From positions 1 to 64,000 of the forward strand of contig NZ_JAQMUE010000035.1 in NCBI RefSeq assembly GCF_028330985.1: 64,000 nucleotides of DNA. The letters run 5' to 3'. Shown here one piece after another: positions 8,994 to 18,820 of this stretch. Position 1 is the stretch's first letter, and each line of letters starts with the position of its first letter. This DNA comes from Roseofilum reptotaenium CS-1145 (GTDB taxonomy: Bacteria > Cyanobacteriota > Cyanobacteriia > Cyanobacteriales > Desertifilaceae). The translations under genes and the position numbers were made by a program. The notes under the pieces are model-generated. The model was not told where the DNA came from and searched no databases. It saw only the letters and a list, made by a program, of their open reading frames with translations.

Positions 8994-9968
8994 ATGACAG
9001 TAGATTTTACCATTGCAATTATTACTTATAATGGAGCCACAAGGATTCCAGAAGTTTTAGAGTGTTTATTGAAGCAAGAGATAAACTCTATCAACTGGGA
9101 AGTTTTAGTGGTTGACAACAATAGCGAAGATAACACTCGCGAAGTCGTTTTGCAATATGGGAAAACTTGGCGTACAGATAGTCAACTTCGTTATACATTT
9201 GAGAGTCGTCAAGGGGCAACTTATGCCCGATATCGTGCGGTAGCAGAAGCCAAGAGTAAAAGTTTAATCGGGTTTCTAGATGATGATAATTTACCGAAAG
9301 CAAATTGGGTTGCAGAAAGTGTTGATTTTGGCATAAAAAATCCTAATATTGGTGCGTATGGTGGAATCATTCATGCCCAACTGGATATCGATCCACCCAG
9401 TTATTTTCGCCAGATGAAAAACTATCTAACCATATGCAATCGCGGTTCTAAGCCTTTCCAATATAAACGTAGTAATAAGATTCGCAGAATTCCCCCTGCA
9501 CCCGGTGTTGTGATTCGTAAAGAAGCTTGGCAAGAGGCGATGCCTGCTCCAGAAAAATTGTTAATTTCAGGACGAGATCCAAGGACAATGGCTGCGGGTG
9601 AAGATGCAGAAATGATGCTTTATATCCAAAATAGTTCCTGGGAAGTTTGGCATAATCCCAAAATGGAGATTTGGCATCATATCTATGCTCACCGCCTACA
9701 AGAAGACTATCTTCTTAAGTTAGCTAGAGGTTATGGTTTATCTAATCATTTAACTCGTTTAGCACGATATTATCCTTGGCAACGTCCCTGGTTGCAGTTG
9801 CTTCGACCTGCATACTTTATACGTGGTGGTTTAAGAGTAATGATGTTTTATTACAAAAATCGACATGATTTAGATCGCGACTTCTCTAAACAATGTGAGT
9901 TGCAATGCAAAATTGGCCAGATGTATAGTCCATTCTTAGAAATTTATACAAATTTGATCCATAAATAA
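8994..9968 (+). CDS. hpsE: family 2 glycosyltransferase, HpsE-like (copy 2)
   Basis: 324 residues from the ATG at 8994 (MTVDFTIAIITYNG); an upstream TTG at 8976 would overlap copy 1, but the ATG gives the same length as copy 1 and aligns residue for residue at the N terminus. Same architecture: VVDNNSEDNT, GFLDDDNLPKANW, GEDAEMMLYIQN. The two copies are well diverged, so this is an old tandem duplication, perhaps with different donor or acceptor sugars. Probably cotranscribed with copy 1 (14-bp gap). Base composition is more AT-rich than clpB and secA. Confidence 0.75.
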   Translation: MTVDFTIAIITYNGATRIPEVLECLLKQEINSINWEVLVVDNNSEDNTREVVLQYGKTWRTDSQLRYTFESRQGATYARYRAVAEAKSKSLIGFLDDDNLPKANWVAESVDFGIKNPNIGAYGGIIHAQLDIDPPSYFRQMKNYLTICNRGSKPFQYKRSNKIRRIPPAPGVVIRKEAWQEAMPAPEKLLISGRDPRTMAAGEDAEMMLYIQNSSWEVWHNPKMEIWHHIYAHRLQEDYLLKLARGYGLSNHLTRLARYYPWQRPWLQLLRPAYFIRGGLRVMMFYYKNRHDLDRDFSKQCELQCKIGQMYSPFLEIYTNLIHK

Positions 9969-10002
9969 TGTTATGGCGAGAAACAAGCGTAAATTTGGAT
10001 TG

Positions 10003-10160
10003 TATAGCAGAGAAAGAGTTGGTTAGAATGCTAAGTCATGGTTTGAGGCCATAGGCAATAGAAAATCTGCTAATTCTTCCTTGCTCTGCTATAGAAGAGA
10101 GAATCGCTATATGCCACACGATAACCTAGAAACTGAGTTTCTGGTGTATTGGGTGGAAAC
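10003..10160. repeat. palindromic repeat cluster downstream of secA
   Basis: The gap between copy 2 of hpsE and secA holds a perfect 10-bp inverted repeat, TATAGCAGAG at 10003-10012 and its complement at 10084-10093. It also holds two small hairpins: AGAAAC-TGA-GTTTCT (10128-10142) and TGGGT-GGAA-ACCCA just after. The AGAAAC/GTTTCT type resembles dispersed extragenic palindromes of cyanobacteria. On the minus strand the hairpins lie just past the secA stop and could help end its transcript. Confidence 0.55.
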
Positions 10161-10184
10161 CCAGCTTCTTCTCACAGCTATCAT

Positions 10185-13013
10185 CTACACGGTTTCCTGT
10201 TGAGCGGCTGCTTTGGGTTGTCCTTGGGGTTGGAACTGGAACAGAGAATAAACCACATTCCGGCGAATGGAAATCATCATCTCTAAGAATAGTTCATAGC
10301 CTTCACTCTTATACTCAATCAACGGGTCTTTTTGTCCATAACCGCGCAGTCCCACAGACTCTCGCAAGGCATCCATTTGTTGGAGATGTTCCCGCCAAAG
10401 GGTATCAATTTGCTGGAGAATAAAGAACCGTTCTGCTTGACGCATTAACCCCGCTTGAATTTGGTCTACTTCCGCTTCTTTCAAGTCGTAAGCAATGCGG
10501 ACTTGTTCGTGCAAGAAGGTTTTCATCTCCGCAAAACTCAGGTCTTGGAGTTGTTGAGGTTGCAAGTCTCTGAGTAGATAGACAAACTCTTGGACTTTAC
10601 TCACCAGTTGGCCCAAATCCCATTCTTCGGCGGGTAGTTCTGGGTTAACATAGGCTTCAACAATATCGTCCATAGTTCGTTCCGCATAGGCTATCACCTG
10701 TTCCTTCAAGTCTTGTCCTTCCAAGACGCGGCGACGCTCGGCATAAATGGCTCGGCGCTGGTTATTCATCACCTCGTCATATTCAAACACCTGCTTGCGG
10801 ATATCGTAGTAGTAGGTTTCGACTTTCTTCTGCGCTCCTTCCAGGGAACGGGTGAGCATTCCTGACTCAATGGGCATATCTTCTTCCACTTTGAACATCC
10901 CCATCAGACCGGCAACGCGATCGCCCCCAAAAATCCGCAGCAAGTTATCCTGTAAGCTGAGGAAAAACTTCGTCGTTCCAGGGTCACCTTGACGACCCGC
11001 ACGACCTCGGAGCTGATTATCAATACGTCGGGAATCATGGCGCTCTGTACCAATGACAAACAAACCACCGAGGTTAATCACCTCGTCATGTTCTTGGTCA
11101 GTCAATTCCTCATATTCCGAGCGAATGAGATTAAACACTTCCCGCAGCTTTTGAATCACCGAGTCATTGGTCGGCGCTTTTTCTGCGGCTACCGCTACCT
11201 TATCCTCAGCCGTCAATTCCGGTAAAGAGCGCTCCCCATACTCTGCTACGGCAAAATCAACAACTTCTTTCAATTTAGCTTGGGTACTCGCCGACAACTC
11301 CGTGGGGAAAATCTTCGGGGACACCTTCCAAGTTTTCACCTTCTTATCTAAACTAAACCCTTGGGCAGCCTTCCGTTTACCCGTACCCGCCACTTTCTGC
11401 ACGCCCAAGCCATCCTCATCTTCCGGCTTCACAATTCGGGGCATAAAATACTCCCGCAACTTCAACCGGGCCATATAATCCGAGTTACCACCGAGTATAA
11501 TATCTGTCCCCCGTCCTGCCATGTTCGTGGCAATGGTAACTCCCCCTTTGCGCCCGGCTTGCGCCACAATTTCCGATTCCCGCTCCACATTCTCCGGCTT
11601 CGCATTGAGTAACTGATGGGGCACACTCAACCCGCTCAACAGCTCTGACAAGACCTCCGACTTCTCCACACTCGTGGTTCCCACCAGAATCGGCCGACCT
11701 TCTTGGTAAAGTTCAGAACACTCTTGTGCTACTGCTTTCCACTTCGCTTCCTCTGTTTTATACACCACATCGGCCATGTCTTTACGCCCTGTCGGCCGGT
11801 TGGTGGGAACGATGGTCACCTCTAAGTTATAAATCTTCTCAAATTCTGCTTCCTCTGTTTTTGCTGTTCCCGTCATTCCCGATAACTTGGGATAGAGCAA
11901 AAAGAAATTCTGATAGGTAATGCTAGCCAAGGTTTGGGTTTCTGGCTGAATCTCCACATGCTCCTTCGCCTCAATGGCCTGATGTAGTCCATCACTCCAG
12001 CGACGACCCGGCATTACGCGACCGGTAAACTCATCCACAATGACAATTTCATCGTCCCGGACAATATAGTTAACATCCTTAATAAACAACTCCTTGGCCT
12101 TAATCGCATTAAATACAAAATGGGCCCAAGGGTCATCTGGGTTAAATAAGTCGGCAACTTGTAAAAATTCTTCAGAGGCAATATACCCGTCATCGGTTAA
12201 CAGTACATTACGGGCCTTTTCATCGACTTCATAATGGCCATTACCACTTTCCTCATCTAAGGCAACTAAACCTTGGGCCAGTTGAGCCGCTCTAATATAT
12301 TTTTCACTGGGCCGGTCTACTTGACCTGAAATAATCAGAGGAGTTCGTGCTTCATCAACTAAGACCGAATCTACTTCGTCAATAATGCAGAAATTAAACG
12401 GCCGCTGCACCACTTCAGCCATGGAAGAAGCCATATTATCGCGCAGATAATCAAATCCGACTTCGGAGTTAGTCGCGTAGGTAATATCACAGTTATAGTT
12501 TTTGCGGCGTTCTGAGGGGGGCATATTCTGTTGAATCAAGCCCACGCTTAATCCCAGGAATCGATGGACTTGCCCCATCCATTCTGCGTCCCGACGGGCC
12601 AGGTAGTCGTTGACGGTAATAACATGAACTCCTTTTCCGGTGAGGGCGTTTAAGTAAGCTGGAAGCGTAGCCACCAGGGTTTTTCCTTCCCCGGTTTTCA
12701 TTTCTGCAATCTGGCCATCGTGGAGGACCATCCCCCCAATCATTTGTACATCGTAGTGGCGCATCCCCAAGACGCGCTTGCCAGCTTCGCGCACAACGGC
12801 GAATGCTTCGGGAAGGATGTCATCAAGTAAGTCTTTTTGAGCTTGCTCAGAACCCGCTTTTTCCAAACTTTGCTTAAATTCTGCGGTTTTGCCCCTCAAT
12901 TCGTCGTCCGATAGACCTTGAATGTCTTCTTCGTAGAGGCTGATGTCAGAAACGAAGGGCTGATATTTTTTGAGTTTGCGGGTGTTGGGATCACCAAACA
13001 GGTTTTTCAGCAT
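10185..13013 (-). CDS. secA: preprotein translocase ATPase SecA
   Basis: 942 residues. SecA drives Sec-dependent export across the plasma and thylakoid membranes. Seen in order: Walker A MKTGEGKT at 105-112, Walker B IIDEVDS at about 212-218, the preprotein cross-linking region, the second nucleotide-binding half with [12 protein letters not shown] at about 490-501 and [30 protein letters not shown] (about 650-680), then helical scaffold and wing. There is no C-terminal CxCx8C[HC] zinc motif, which I believe is normal for cyanobacterial and chloroplast SecA. A family-specific insertion rich in Lys follows the GNSDYMARL block. Single gene, with repeats on its 3' side. Confidence 0.97.
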   Translation of the reverse strand: MLKNLFGDPNTRKLKKYQPFVSDISLYEEDIQGLSDDELRGKTAEFKQSLEKAGSEQAQKDLLDDILPEAFAVVREAGKRVLGMRHYDVQMIGGMVLHDGQIAEMKTGEGKTLVATLPAYLNALTGKGVHVITVNDYLARRDAEWMGQVHRFLGLSVGLIQQNMPPSERRKNYNCDITYATNSEVGFDYLRDNMASSMAEVVQRPFNFCIIDEVDSVLVDEARTPLIISGQVDRPSEKYIRAAQLAQGLVALDEESGNGHYEVDEKARNVLLTDDGYIASEEFLQVADLFNPDDPWAHFVFNAIKAKELFIKDVNYIVRDDEIVIVDEFTGRVMPGRRWSDGLHQAIEAKEHVEIQPETQTLASITYQNFFLLYPKLSGMTGTAKTEEAEFEKIYNLEVTIVPTNRPTGRKDMADVVYKTEEAKWKAVAQECSELYQEGRPILVGTTSVEKSEVLSELLSGLSVPHQLLNAKPENVERESEIVAQAGRKGGVTIATNMAGRGTDIILGGNSDYMARLKLREYFMPRIVKPEDEDGLGVQKVAGTGKRKAAQGFSLDKKVKTWKVSPKIFPTELSASTQAKLKEVVDFAVAEYGERSLPELTAEDKVAVAAEKAPTNDSVIQKLREVFNLIRSEYEELTDQEHDEVINLGGLFVIGTERHDSRRIDNQLRGRAGRQGDPGTTKFFLSLQDNLLRIFGGDRVAGLMGMFKVEEDMPIESGMLTRSLEGAQKKVETYYYDIRKQVFEYDEVMNNQRRAIYAERRRVLEGQDLKEQVIAYAERTMDDIVEAYVNPELPAEEWDLGQLVSKVQEFVYLLRDLQPQQLQDLSFAEMKTFLHEQVRIAYDLKEAEVDQIQAGLMRQAERFFILQQIDTLWREHLQQMDALRESVGLRGYGQKDPLIEYKSEGYELFLEMMISIRRNVVYSLFQFQPQGQPKAAAQQETV

Positions 13014-13162
13014 AATCGATGTACTCTACCAGACACTTTGAGGGTAATTAAAAACTTCTCCTCATGGTATCACCTCTAAGATGGGTAATGGGTAATAGGT
13101 GATGGGTAATCACCGTATCCCGGGATTCCTATCTTCCTTATCCGCGCTAGGGCATAGGGATA

Positions 13163-14185
13163 TTACATGCCTTTAAAGCCAACGGAGCGGTCTAGTCCAG
13201 AAGCGGATAGGGGTTTGGGAGAAGGGGGAGGAGAGAGACGATTAAGGCCGATTTGGTTGATAATGATGGCGATCGCAATGACTGAGCCGCCGATATACTG
13301 GCCGAAGGTGGGAACTTCTCTGACAATGAGATAGGCAAAGACTATCGCAGCTAGGGGACTGAAGGCATTCACGAGGGAGACTTCGGACGCATTGCTGAGT
13401 TTGAGGCCTTTGAGCCAAAAAAATTGTCCGCCAACCACGATGATGGCACTGTAGATTAACATCCATTGCCAAATTACAGGGGCAAAAACATCGGTAAAAT
13501 GAGACCAACCAAAGAGTTTGACTACGATCATGAAGAAAATTAGGGTTCCTAGGGTGGTGCGATAGAGGCTAAAAAAACCGAGAGAAATGTGTTGTAGGGT
13601 AATTTTACTGATTATAGTTGCGATCGCCGTGGCTACCGCTCCAGCAATCACTAACAATTCTCCAACTCCAATCTCGAATGTTGCCATTTCCACCATGGAA
13701 TCTGAAGCAGGCGCAATGAGTACGGTTAACCCAACTCCGATAAAGCCCAGGATAGCCCCAGCAATCACCCAAAGATTGACTCGTTCTTTGAGAAATAGAA
13801 CAGATAAGGCTAACGTCAGTGGCGGTTCAATTCTGCCAATCAAGATTACATTACTGACGCTGGTTTGATCTAGAGCCGAAAATATCAGGGCTGGTCCTAA
13901 TGCTCCTGATAATAGGGCAATCAGGCTTAAGAATCCCCAATCTTTGCTCTTCAGTTTTTTCCAGGGATGGGTCTGGATTTCTTGACGATAGAGCAGAACT
14001 AAAATAATCAATGCCCAAATATTGCCGACCAATAAGACATTACAAAAAGAGATAGGATTTCGACCGTTAATCAGGTGTTGTTCTCCTAAGTTGATGATTT
14101 GGCGGGTGACTGAACTGGAGGCAGCAAAAATCAGGGTTGCTAAGATTAAATAAATGCGTCCTGGAAGGCGATTGAGGAGATTCAT
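13163..14185 (-). CDS. EamA/DMT family transporter
   Basis: 340 residues with about ten hydrophobic helices arranged as two EamA repeats (about 10-145 and 170-305). The substrate of such drug/metabolite transporters cannot be told from sequence. The C terminus ends in a short Pro/Ser stretch (PPPSPKPLSASG). It is transcribed divergently from the LysR regulator with a 200-bp shared intergenic region, so the regulator may control it; that is inference from layout. The 5' flank includes a short GGGGAATGG repeat. Confidence 0.8.
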   Translation of the reverse strand: MNLLNRLPGRIYLILATLIFAASSSVTRQIINLGEQHLINGRNPISFCNVLLVGNIWALIILVLLYRQEIQTHPWKKLKSKDWGFLSLIALLSGALGPALIFSALDQTSVSNVILIGRIEPPLTLALSVLFLKERVNLWVIAGAILGFIGVGLTVLIAPASDSMVEMATFEIGVGELLVIAGAVATAIATIISKITLQHISLGFFSLYRTTLGTLIFFMIVVKLFGWSHFTDVFAPVIWQWMLIYSAIIVVGGQFFWLKGLKLSNASEVSLVNAFSPLAAIVFAYLIVREVPTFGQYIGGSVIAIAIIINQIGLNRLSPPPSPKPLSASGLDRSVGFKGM

Positions 14186-14340
14186 AGGGAATGGGGAATG
14201 GGGTGAGGGTTGCCCTGTCGATCCTATGTTAGCGTCACTAGAATAAATTTTCTCTAAGTCATACCCATTTGGGATTTTTACTTTTTAATTTTTAATTGAT
14301 CAATTGTAGTCCTAACTACCAAATATCAGTTTGATGTTCG

Positions 14341-14362
14341 CTAAGGTTTTAAGATAACTTAG
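14341..14362. promoter_or_regulatory. candidate LysR-type operator
   Basis: CTAAG-N12-CTTAG, an interrupted dyad ending 24 bp before the LysR ATG, in the divergent intergenic region. Size and placement suit LysR autoregulation. A second perfect palindrome AATTGATCAATT sits at 14294-14305. Both are sequence patterns only, with no proof of binding. Confidence 0.3.
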
Positions 14363-14386
14363 ACTTAGGGATAGGCTAGGCTGCCT

Positions 14387-15334
14387 ATGCGTTTAGAGCA
14401 ATTACAAGCATTTTTATCCGTTGCTAGAACTGGAAACTTTCAACAGGCAGCCCATGAGTGTGGGGTCACTCAATCAACGATTAGCCGACAAATTCAAGGA
14501 TTAGAGGCAGATCTGGGAATGGCTTTATTTCATCGTTCTTCGATCGCCAAATTGACAGTGGGTGGAGCCGCTCTACTTCCCCATGCTCGACGCATTTGCC
14601 AAGAATGGCAAACGGCTCAACAGGAAATCTCGGAACTCTTAGCAGGAAAGCAACAGGAACTGTGTGTTGCAGCCATTCCTTCCCTTTGTTCGTATGGTTT
14701 ACCCCTCGTTTTACAGCGATTTTGTTGGTCTCATCCAGATGTTCAGTTACGAGTAACAGCTTTAGGGAGCGATCGCGCCTTGAAAGTGCTTAAAGATGGT
14801 TTAGTAGACTTAGCGCTCGTTATGCAAAATCGTTTTTTAACCACTAGTGCTGAGTTAGTGGTCGATCCCCTCTTTGAAGAAACTATTGCTGTGTTAATGG
14901 CAGCCGATCATCCTTTATGTCAAGAACAAGGGTTATCTTGGGAAGCGATTTCCCACTATCCGCAAGTGCTATTTAAGGATGGATATGGAATGCAACGACT
15001 GGTTCATGAGCAGTTTAGCAAACACAATCTTCACTATCGAGTCGTTTTAGAACTGAATACCTTAGACGCTTTTCGAGGTGTGATTCGCCAAGGAGAATTC
15101 CTGGCTATTTTACCTGAATCAGCAATAAGATTAGCCTGTGAAGATCCCGGCGTGATTTCCTGTCCCCTACAACCGAGTGTTCATGATGGGGGAAAACCTC
15201 TAACGCGTAATGTGGTGTTAGTCACCACTAAAGATCGGCTGCAAATTCCCCCTATTGAAAAGTTTCGTACCTTAGCCCTAGAATGTATTCCGCCTCAATT
15301 TGCTCGACAAGCGACAATCGCAAGTGGAAGATAA
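14387..15334 (+). CDS. LysR family transcriptional regulator
   Basis: 315 residues. The N-terminal winged HTH is typical (MRLEQLQAFLSVARTGNFQQAA, TQSTISRQIQGLE, to about residue 62), followed by a LysR substrate-binding domain (about 90-300). The block LGSDRALKVLKDGLVDLALVMQNRF at about 126-150 is characteristic of a cyanobacterial LysR subgroup I associate with nitrogen or carbon regulators, but I cannot name the effector. It is divergent from the EamA transporter and co-directional with the TrpD2-like gene 29 bp downstream, which may form an operon with it. Confidence 0.85.
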   Translation: MRLEQLQAFLSVARTGNFQQAAHECGVTQSTISRQIQGLEADLGMALFHRSSIAKLTVGGAALLPHARRICQEWQTAQQEISELLAGKQQELCVAAIPSLCSYGLPLVLQRFCWSHPDVQLRVTALGSDRALKVLKDGLVDLALVMQNRFLTTSAELVVDPLFEETIAVLMAADHPLCQEQGLSWEAISHYPQVLFKDGYGMQRLVHEQFSKHNLHYRVVLELNTLDAFRGVIRQGEFLAILPESAIRLACEDPGVISCPLQPSVHDGGKPLTRNVVLVTTKDRLQIPPIEKFRTLALECIPPQFARQATIASGR

Positions 15335-15363
15335 ATTAGGTAATCGGTAATAGGGAATAAATT

Positions 15364-16440
15364 ATGAGTCATTCTTTCCGAGAACTGTTAAAAAAAGTAG
15401 GGAGTGGCCCCCATACTGGAAAACTACTCACTCGCACAGAGTCGGCGCAAGCCGCACGACAGATGCTACTTCAAGAAGCCACACCTGCTCAAATTGGTGC
15501 ATTTATGATTGCTCACCGAATGAGACGACCGACACCAGAAGAGTTAGCTGGAATTTTGGATACTTATGACGAGTTGGGTCAAAAATTAAGTCCACGTCAG
15601 GACGGAGAAAAGGTAGTGGTTCTGGGAATTCCCTACGATGGGCGATCGCGCTTAGTTCCAGTCAATATCATTACCGTCCTCATGCTCAACACCGTGGGTA
15701 TCCCCGTGATTCTCCATGGAGGAACTCGGATGCCCAGTAAATATGGCATTCCCCTGATTGAGCTGTGGAAAGGCTTAGGCGTAAATTGGGAATCACTTTC
15801 CCTAGATCAAACTCAGGAGATTTTTAACCAAACGGGTTTAGGATTTGTTTATCTACCTCAGCATTTTCCGAGAGCTGATAGTTTAGTTTCATTCCGGGAA
15901 GAAATTGGTAAACGGCCGCCTTTCGCAACCATTGAACTGATGTGGTGTCCCTATTCTGGGCCCGTTCATCTAATGACTGGGTACGTGCATCCTCCGACAG
16001 AAACCCTATTTAAAAAAACTTTGGCTCTACGTGGGATTGAGCAACTGACGACCATCAAAGGCTTAGAAGGAAGTTGCGATCTCCCTCTGTCTCGGACTGC
16101 TATTACCGGACTCAGTGGCGATCGCTCTGTTGAGATTTCAGGGACTGAGAAGCCAGAAATTGCTCTCGAACGCTTCTGTATAAACTGTCGAGACTATGGA
16201 TTGACTCCATCCGACCTGTCCTTAGAATCAGAAGAGATGGCGATCGCTTCCCTAAATGCCATTTTAGACCATCAGCCCACCCCTCTCTTAAACTCTGCAA
16301 TCTGGAATGGTGGATTTTATCTCTGGCGCTGTGGGTATTGTGATAGCGTAGAGACGGGTTTATCCATGGCGAAAGATCTCCTCTCTGGAGACCAGATCGC
16401 TAAAACTCTGGATAACCTGCGTAAACGGGTCAATCCTTAA
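15364..16440 (+). CDS. anthranilate phosphoribosyltransferase-like (TrpD2/YbiB type) protein
   Basis: 358 residues related to TrpD/thymidine phosphorylase fold enzymes (class IV glycosyltransferases). The N-terminal helical domain contains ESAQAARQMLLQEATPAQIGAFMIAHRMR at about 25-53. The PRPP/nucleic-acid binding half contains LHGGTRMPSKYGIPLIELWKGLG at about 118-140. The usual glycine-rich KHGN region of true TrpD is altered (ILHGGTR), so tryptophan synthesis is unlikely; YbiB-type relatives bind nucleic acids instead. It follows the LysR gene and precedes a Usp gene. The short repeat GGTAATCGGTAATAGGGAATA lies in its leader. Confidence 0.75.
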   Translation: MSHSFRELLKKVGSGPHTGKLLTRTESAQAARQMLLQEATPAQIGAFMIAHRMRRPTPEELAGILDTYDELGQKLSPRQDGEKVVVLGIPYDGRSRLVPVNIITVLMLNTVGIPVILHGGTRMPSKYGIPLIELWKGLGVNWESLSLDQTQEIFNQTGLGFVYLPQHFPRADSLVSFREEIGKRPPFATIELMWCPYSGPVHLMTGYVHPPTETLFKKTLALRGIEQLTTIKGLEGSCDLPLSRTAITGLSGDRSVEISGTEKPEIALERFCINCRDYGLTPSDLSLESEEMAIASLNAILDHQPTPLLNSAIWNGGFYLWRCGYCDSVETGLSMAKDLLSGDQIAKTLDNLRKRVNP

Positions 16441-16474
16441 GCCATAATCCTATTCTTTATGATTCGGTTTCTCT

Positions 16475-16924
16475 ATGAAAAAGATAGTTGTTGCCCTAGA
16501 TTTTTCTGACCAAACCTCTGAAATTCTCGCCCATGCTCAGACTTTTGCCCAAATCTTCCAGAGCAAGCTATGGCTCATTCATGTGGCCGATCCAGAACCA
16601 GAATTTATCGGTATGTCCACCGGACCTCAAGATCAAAGAGACCGTCTGGCCGAAATCTACAAAAATGAACATCATCACATTCAAGAAGAAGCTAAATTGC
16701 TACGGGATCAAGGATTTGAGACAGTGGGGTTATTAGTTCAAGGCCAGACTGTGCCAGCCTTGTTAAAAGAGGCAGAAAAATTAGGCGCTGATTTAATTAT
16801 TGTCGGTTCCCATGGGCGCAGTGGTCTGCAAAAATTTCTCTTAGGGAGTGTGAGCCAGGAAATTTTGCCTAAAGCTCCCTGTCCAGTTTTAGTGATTCCT
16901 CCCAAGGAAGAACTTGCACAGTAA
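16475..16924 (+). CDS. universal stress protein, UspA family
   Basis: 149 residues, single Usp domain with the Rossmann-like start KKIVVALDFSDQT. The ATP-binding signature Gx2Gx9G(S/T) is visible as GSHGRSGLQKFLLGSVS at about 117-133, so it is probably an ATP-binding, dimeric stress protein. A neighbouring membrane GTPase gene starts 27 bp downstream and may be cotranscribed. Specific stress unknown. Confidence 0.88.
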   Translation: MKKIVVALDFSDQTSEILAHAQTFAQIFQSKLWLIHVADPEPEFIGMSTGPQDQRDRLAEIYKNEHHHIQEEAKLLRDQGFETVGLLVQGQTVPALLKEAEKLGADLIIVGSHGRSGLQKFLLGSVSQEILPKAPCPVLVIPPKEELAQ

Positions 16925-16951
16925 GTTTTGAGAAAATTTTGGGAAATATCA

Positions 16952-18109
16952 ATGCTCAAGTGGTTTAGGGTGAGTGAGGAGCAAATTGCCCAAATTCTGG
17001 ATCGGGTGCGCTCAGAGTTACCAACGACAGAAGCACTACTGATTGGGAAACCGCAAACGGGGAAAAGTTCGATCGTACGGGGACTAACAGGGATTTCTGC
17101 GGAAATAGTCGGTCAAGGTTTCCGTCCCCATACCCAACATACCGAGCGCTATGCTTATCCTTCGGAAGATTTACCCCTACTGATTTTTACAGATACAGTG
17201 GGGTTGGGGGATGTCGAGCAGGATACGGAGCAGATTATTGAAGAGTTGGCCCAGGAGTTGGAAGGGGAGGCAGTTGGCGCAAAAGTATTGATTTTAACCG
17301 TTAAGATTAATGATTTTGCCACAGATAGTCTGCGTCAAGTGGTGCAAAAACTGCGTCAAAAGTATCCTCAAGTTCCGTGTTTATTGGCAATTACCTGTTT
17401 GCATGAGCTGTATCCTCTGGATGTGGAGAATCACCCACCCTATCCTCCACAGTTTGAGTCTTTACAACGGGCAGCTTCTGCCATTGAAGAGGGATTTAAG
17501 GGCGATCGCTCCCTGGAACCGGATCGGGTGATTTTGATTGATTTTACCCTTGAGGAAGATGGGTATACGCCGGTATTTTATGGTCTGGAACAATTGCGGG
17601 ATACTCTGGGGGATTTGCTACCAGAAGCTGAGTCTCGCGCTATTTATCAGCTTTTGGATCAGGGGGTGGGTAAGCAGTTAGGAAACCTCTATCGGGACGT
17701 AGGACGGCGATATATTGCTGCATTTTCAGTTATGGCGGCAACGGCTGCGGCGGTTCCTTTGCCCTTTGCGACGATGCCGGTGTTAACGGCATTGCAAGCG
17801 TCGATGGTGGGCGTATTGGGTAAACTTTATGGCCAAACCTTGAGCGTGTCTCAGGCGGGAGGACTGGTGAGTGCGATCGCCGGTGGATTTGTGGCCCAAG
17901 CCATTGGCCGAGAGTTGGTGAAGTTTATTCCAGGCTTTGGTAGTGCGATCGCCGCATCTTGGGCTGCCGCTTATACGTTTGCATTAGGGGAAACGGCTTG
18001 TGTGTATTTTGGCGATTTAATGGGTGGCAAAAAACCCGATCCCAGTAAGATTCAGTTGGTCATGCGCGAAGCGTTTCAAGGAGCAAAGGAACGGTTTAAG
18101 AATAATTAA
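16952..18109 (+). CDS. GTPase with C-terminal hydrophobic DUF697-like domain
   Basis: 385 residues from the ATG at 16952 (MLKWFRVSEEQ); an upstream in-frame TTG at 16928 is less likely. The G domain shows P-loop GKPQTGKSS at about 34-42 and Walker B/G3 FTDTVGLGD at about 83-91; the usual NKxD G4 is not obvious (ITCLHE occupies that area). The C-terminal third (about 250-375) is Ala/Gly-rich and hydrophobic with several likely membrane helices, as in DUF697/YcjF-type GTPases. Such proteins act at membranes but their function is poorly defined. It follows the Usp gene closely. Confidence 0.75.
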   Translation: MLKWFRVSEEQIAQILDRVRSELPTTEALLIGKPQTGKSSIVRGLTGISAEIVGQGFRPHTQHTERYAYPSEDLPLLIFTDTVGLGDVEQDTEQIIEELAQELEGEAVGAKVLILTVKINDFATDSLRQVVQKLRQKYPQVPCLLAITCLHELYPLDVENHPPYPPQFESLQRAASAIEEGFKGDRSLEPDRVILIDFTLEEDGYTPVFYGLEQLRDTLGDLLPEAESRAIYQLLDQGVGKQLGNLYRDVGRRYIAAFSVMAATAAAVPLPFATMPVLTALQASMVGVLGKLYGQTLSVSQAGGLVSAIAGGFVAQAIGRELVKFIPGFGSAIAASWAAAYTFALGETACVYFGDLMGGKKPDPSKIQLVMREAFQGAKERFKNN

Positions 18110-18219
18110 TCATTAACAGTCCCTATTCCCCAACATGAAGCATGGCATCATAGTCAATTAACCGGACTTGAGATTACCCATTACCGCGCGAAGCGCTGTA
18201 TAGAATTCGCCCATAAAAA

Positions 18220-18241
18220 CCCCTCTCAAAATAGAGAGGGG
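18220..18241 (-). terminator. rho-independent terminator of petE
   Basis: Perfect 8-bp stem CCCCTCTC / GAGAGGGG with a 6-nt loop. Read on the minus strand it is followed at once by TTTTTATGGG. It lies 47 bp past the petE stop, so it fits a petE terminator. Confidence 0.8.
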
Positions 18242-18287
18242 AATTATTCAAGGGGGCAAGATCATTAGACTCGATTCAAGGGAGATC

Positions 18288-18665
18288 CTATTTAATGATC
18301 AATTTACCTTGCATTCCTGCACCGCGATGGGGTTCGCAATAGAAGGTGTAGCTTCCCAATGCCTGATCGCCAGGGATTTCAGTAGTGTAGCTGTCACCCG
18401 TTTTAAACAGAAGTTGCTTCTGAGAGAGTTTAGGTTGTCCTTCAACTACAGCGTTGTGAGGGCCAAGCTTGTTATTGATCCAAGTAATGGTATCTCCAGG
18501 AGAGGCTTCAATATTACTGGGAACAAAGGACAACATACCGTTATCAGCACCCATTTTTACTTCAATGGTCTCTGCCGCGGCTGGTGCGAGGTTGATGCCA
18601 ACACTCAGAAGGATGGCGATCGCCACACAAACAAGAGTTCGAGCTAAAGCTTTCATAGATTTCAT
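18288..18665 (-). CDS. petE: plastocyanin
   Basis: 125 residues: a Sec signal peptide (about 1-31, ending LAPAAA) and a mature type 1 copper protein of about 94 residues. The four copper ligands are present: His70 (GPHNAV), Cys110, His113 and Met118 (CEPHRGAGM). It carries electrons from cytochrome b6f to photosystem I in the thylakoid lumen. Start may be Met1 or Met4 of MKSMKAL. Monocistronic, with a clear terminator at 18220-18241. Copper-dependent expression is usual for the family but no site for it was identified here. Confidence 0.97.
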   Translation of the reverse strand: MKSMKALARTLVCVAIAILLSVGINLAPAAAETIEVKMGADNGMLSFVPSNIEASPGDTITWINNKLGPHNAVVEGQPKLSQKQLLFKTGDSYTTEIPGDQALGSYTFYCEPHRGAGMQGKLIIK

Positions 18666-18820
18666 CTCAAAGACGATTTAACTTAAGGATTTCTTAATTT
18701 TCTATTGTACGATACTCCGGCCACTTTTGCAGATCGCACCTTGTTATCCATACACTGCTTTGCTCTCTGCGTGGGGGAGAGGGAAGATATAGCACTTTGC
18801 TTGCGTTATGGCTGTATCTG

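Noticed and set aside
18110-18200. Short similarity between about 18150-18195 and bases 110-165 (CGGACTTGA... and AGCGCT...)
   Set aside because: Too short to call a shared element; the AGCGCT part belongs to the dispersed repeat family and the rest may be chance.
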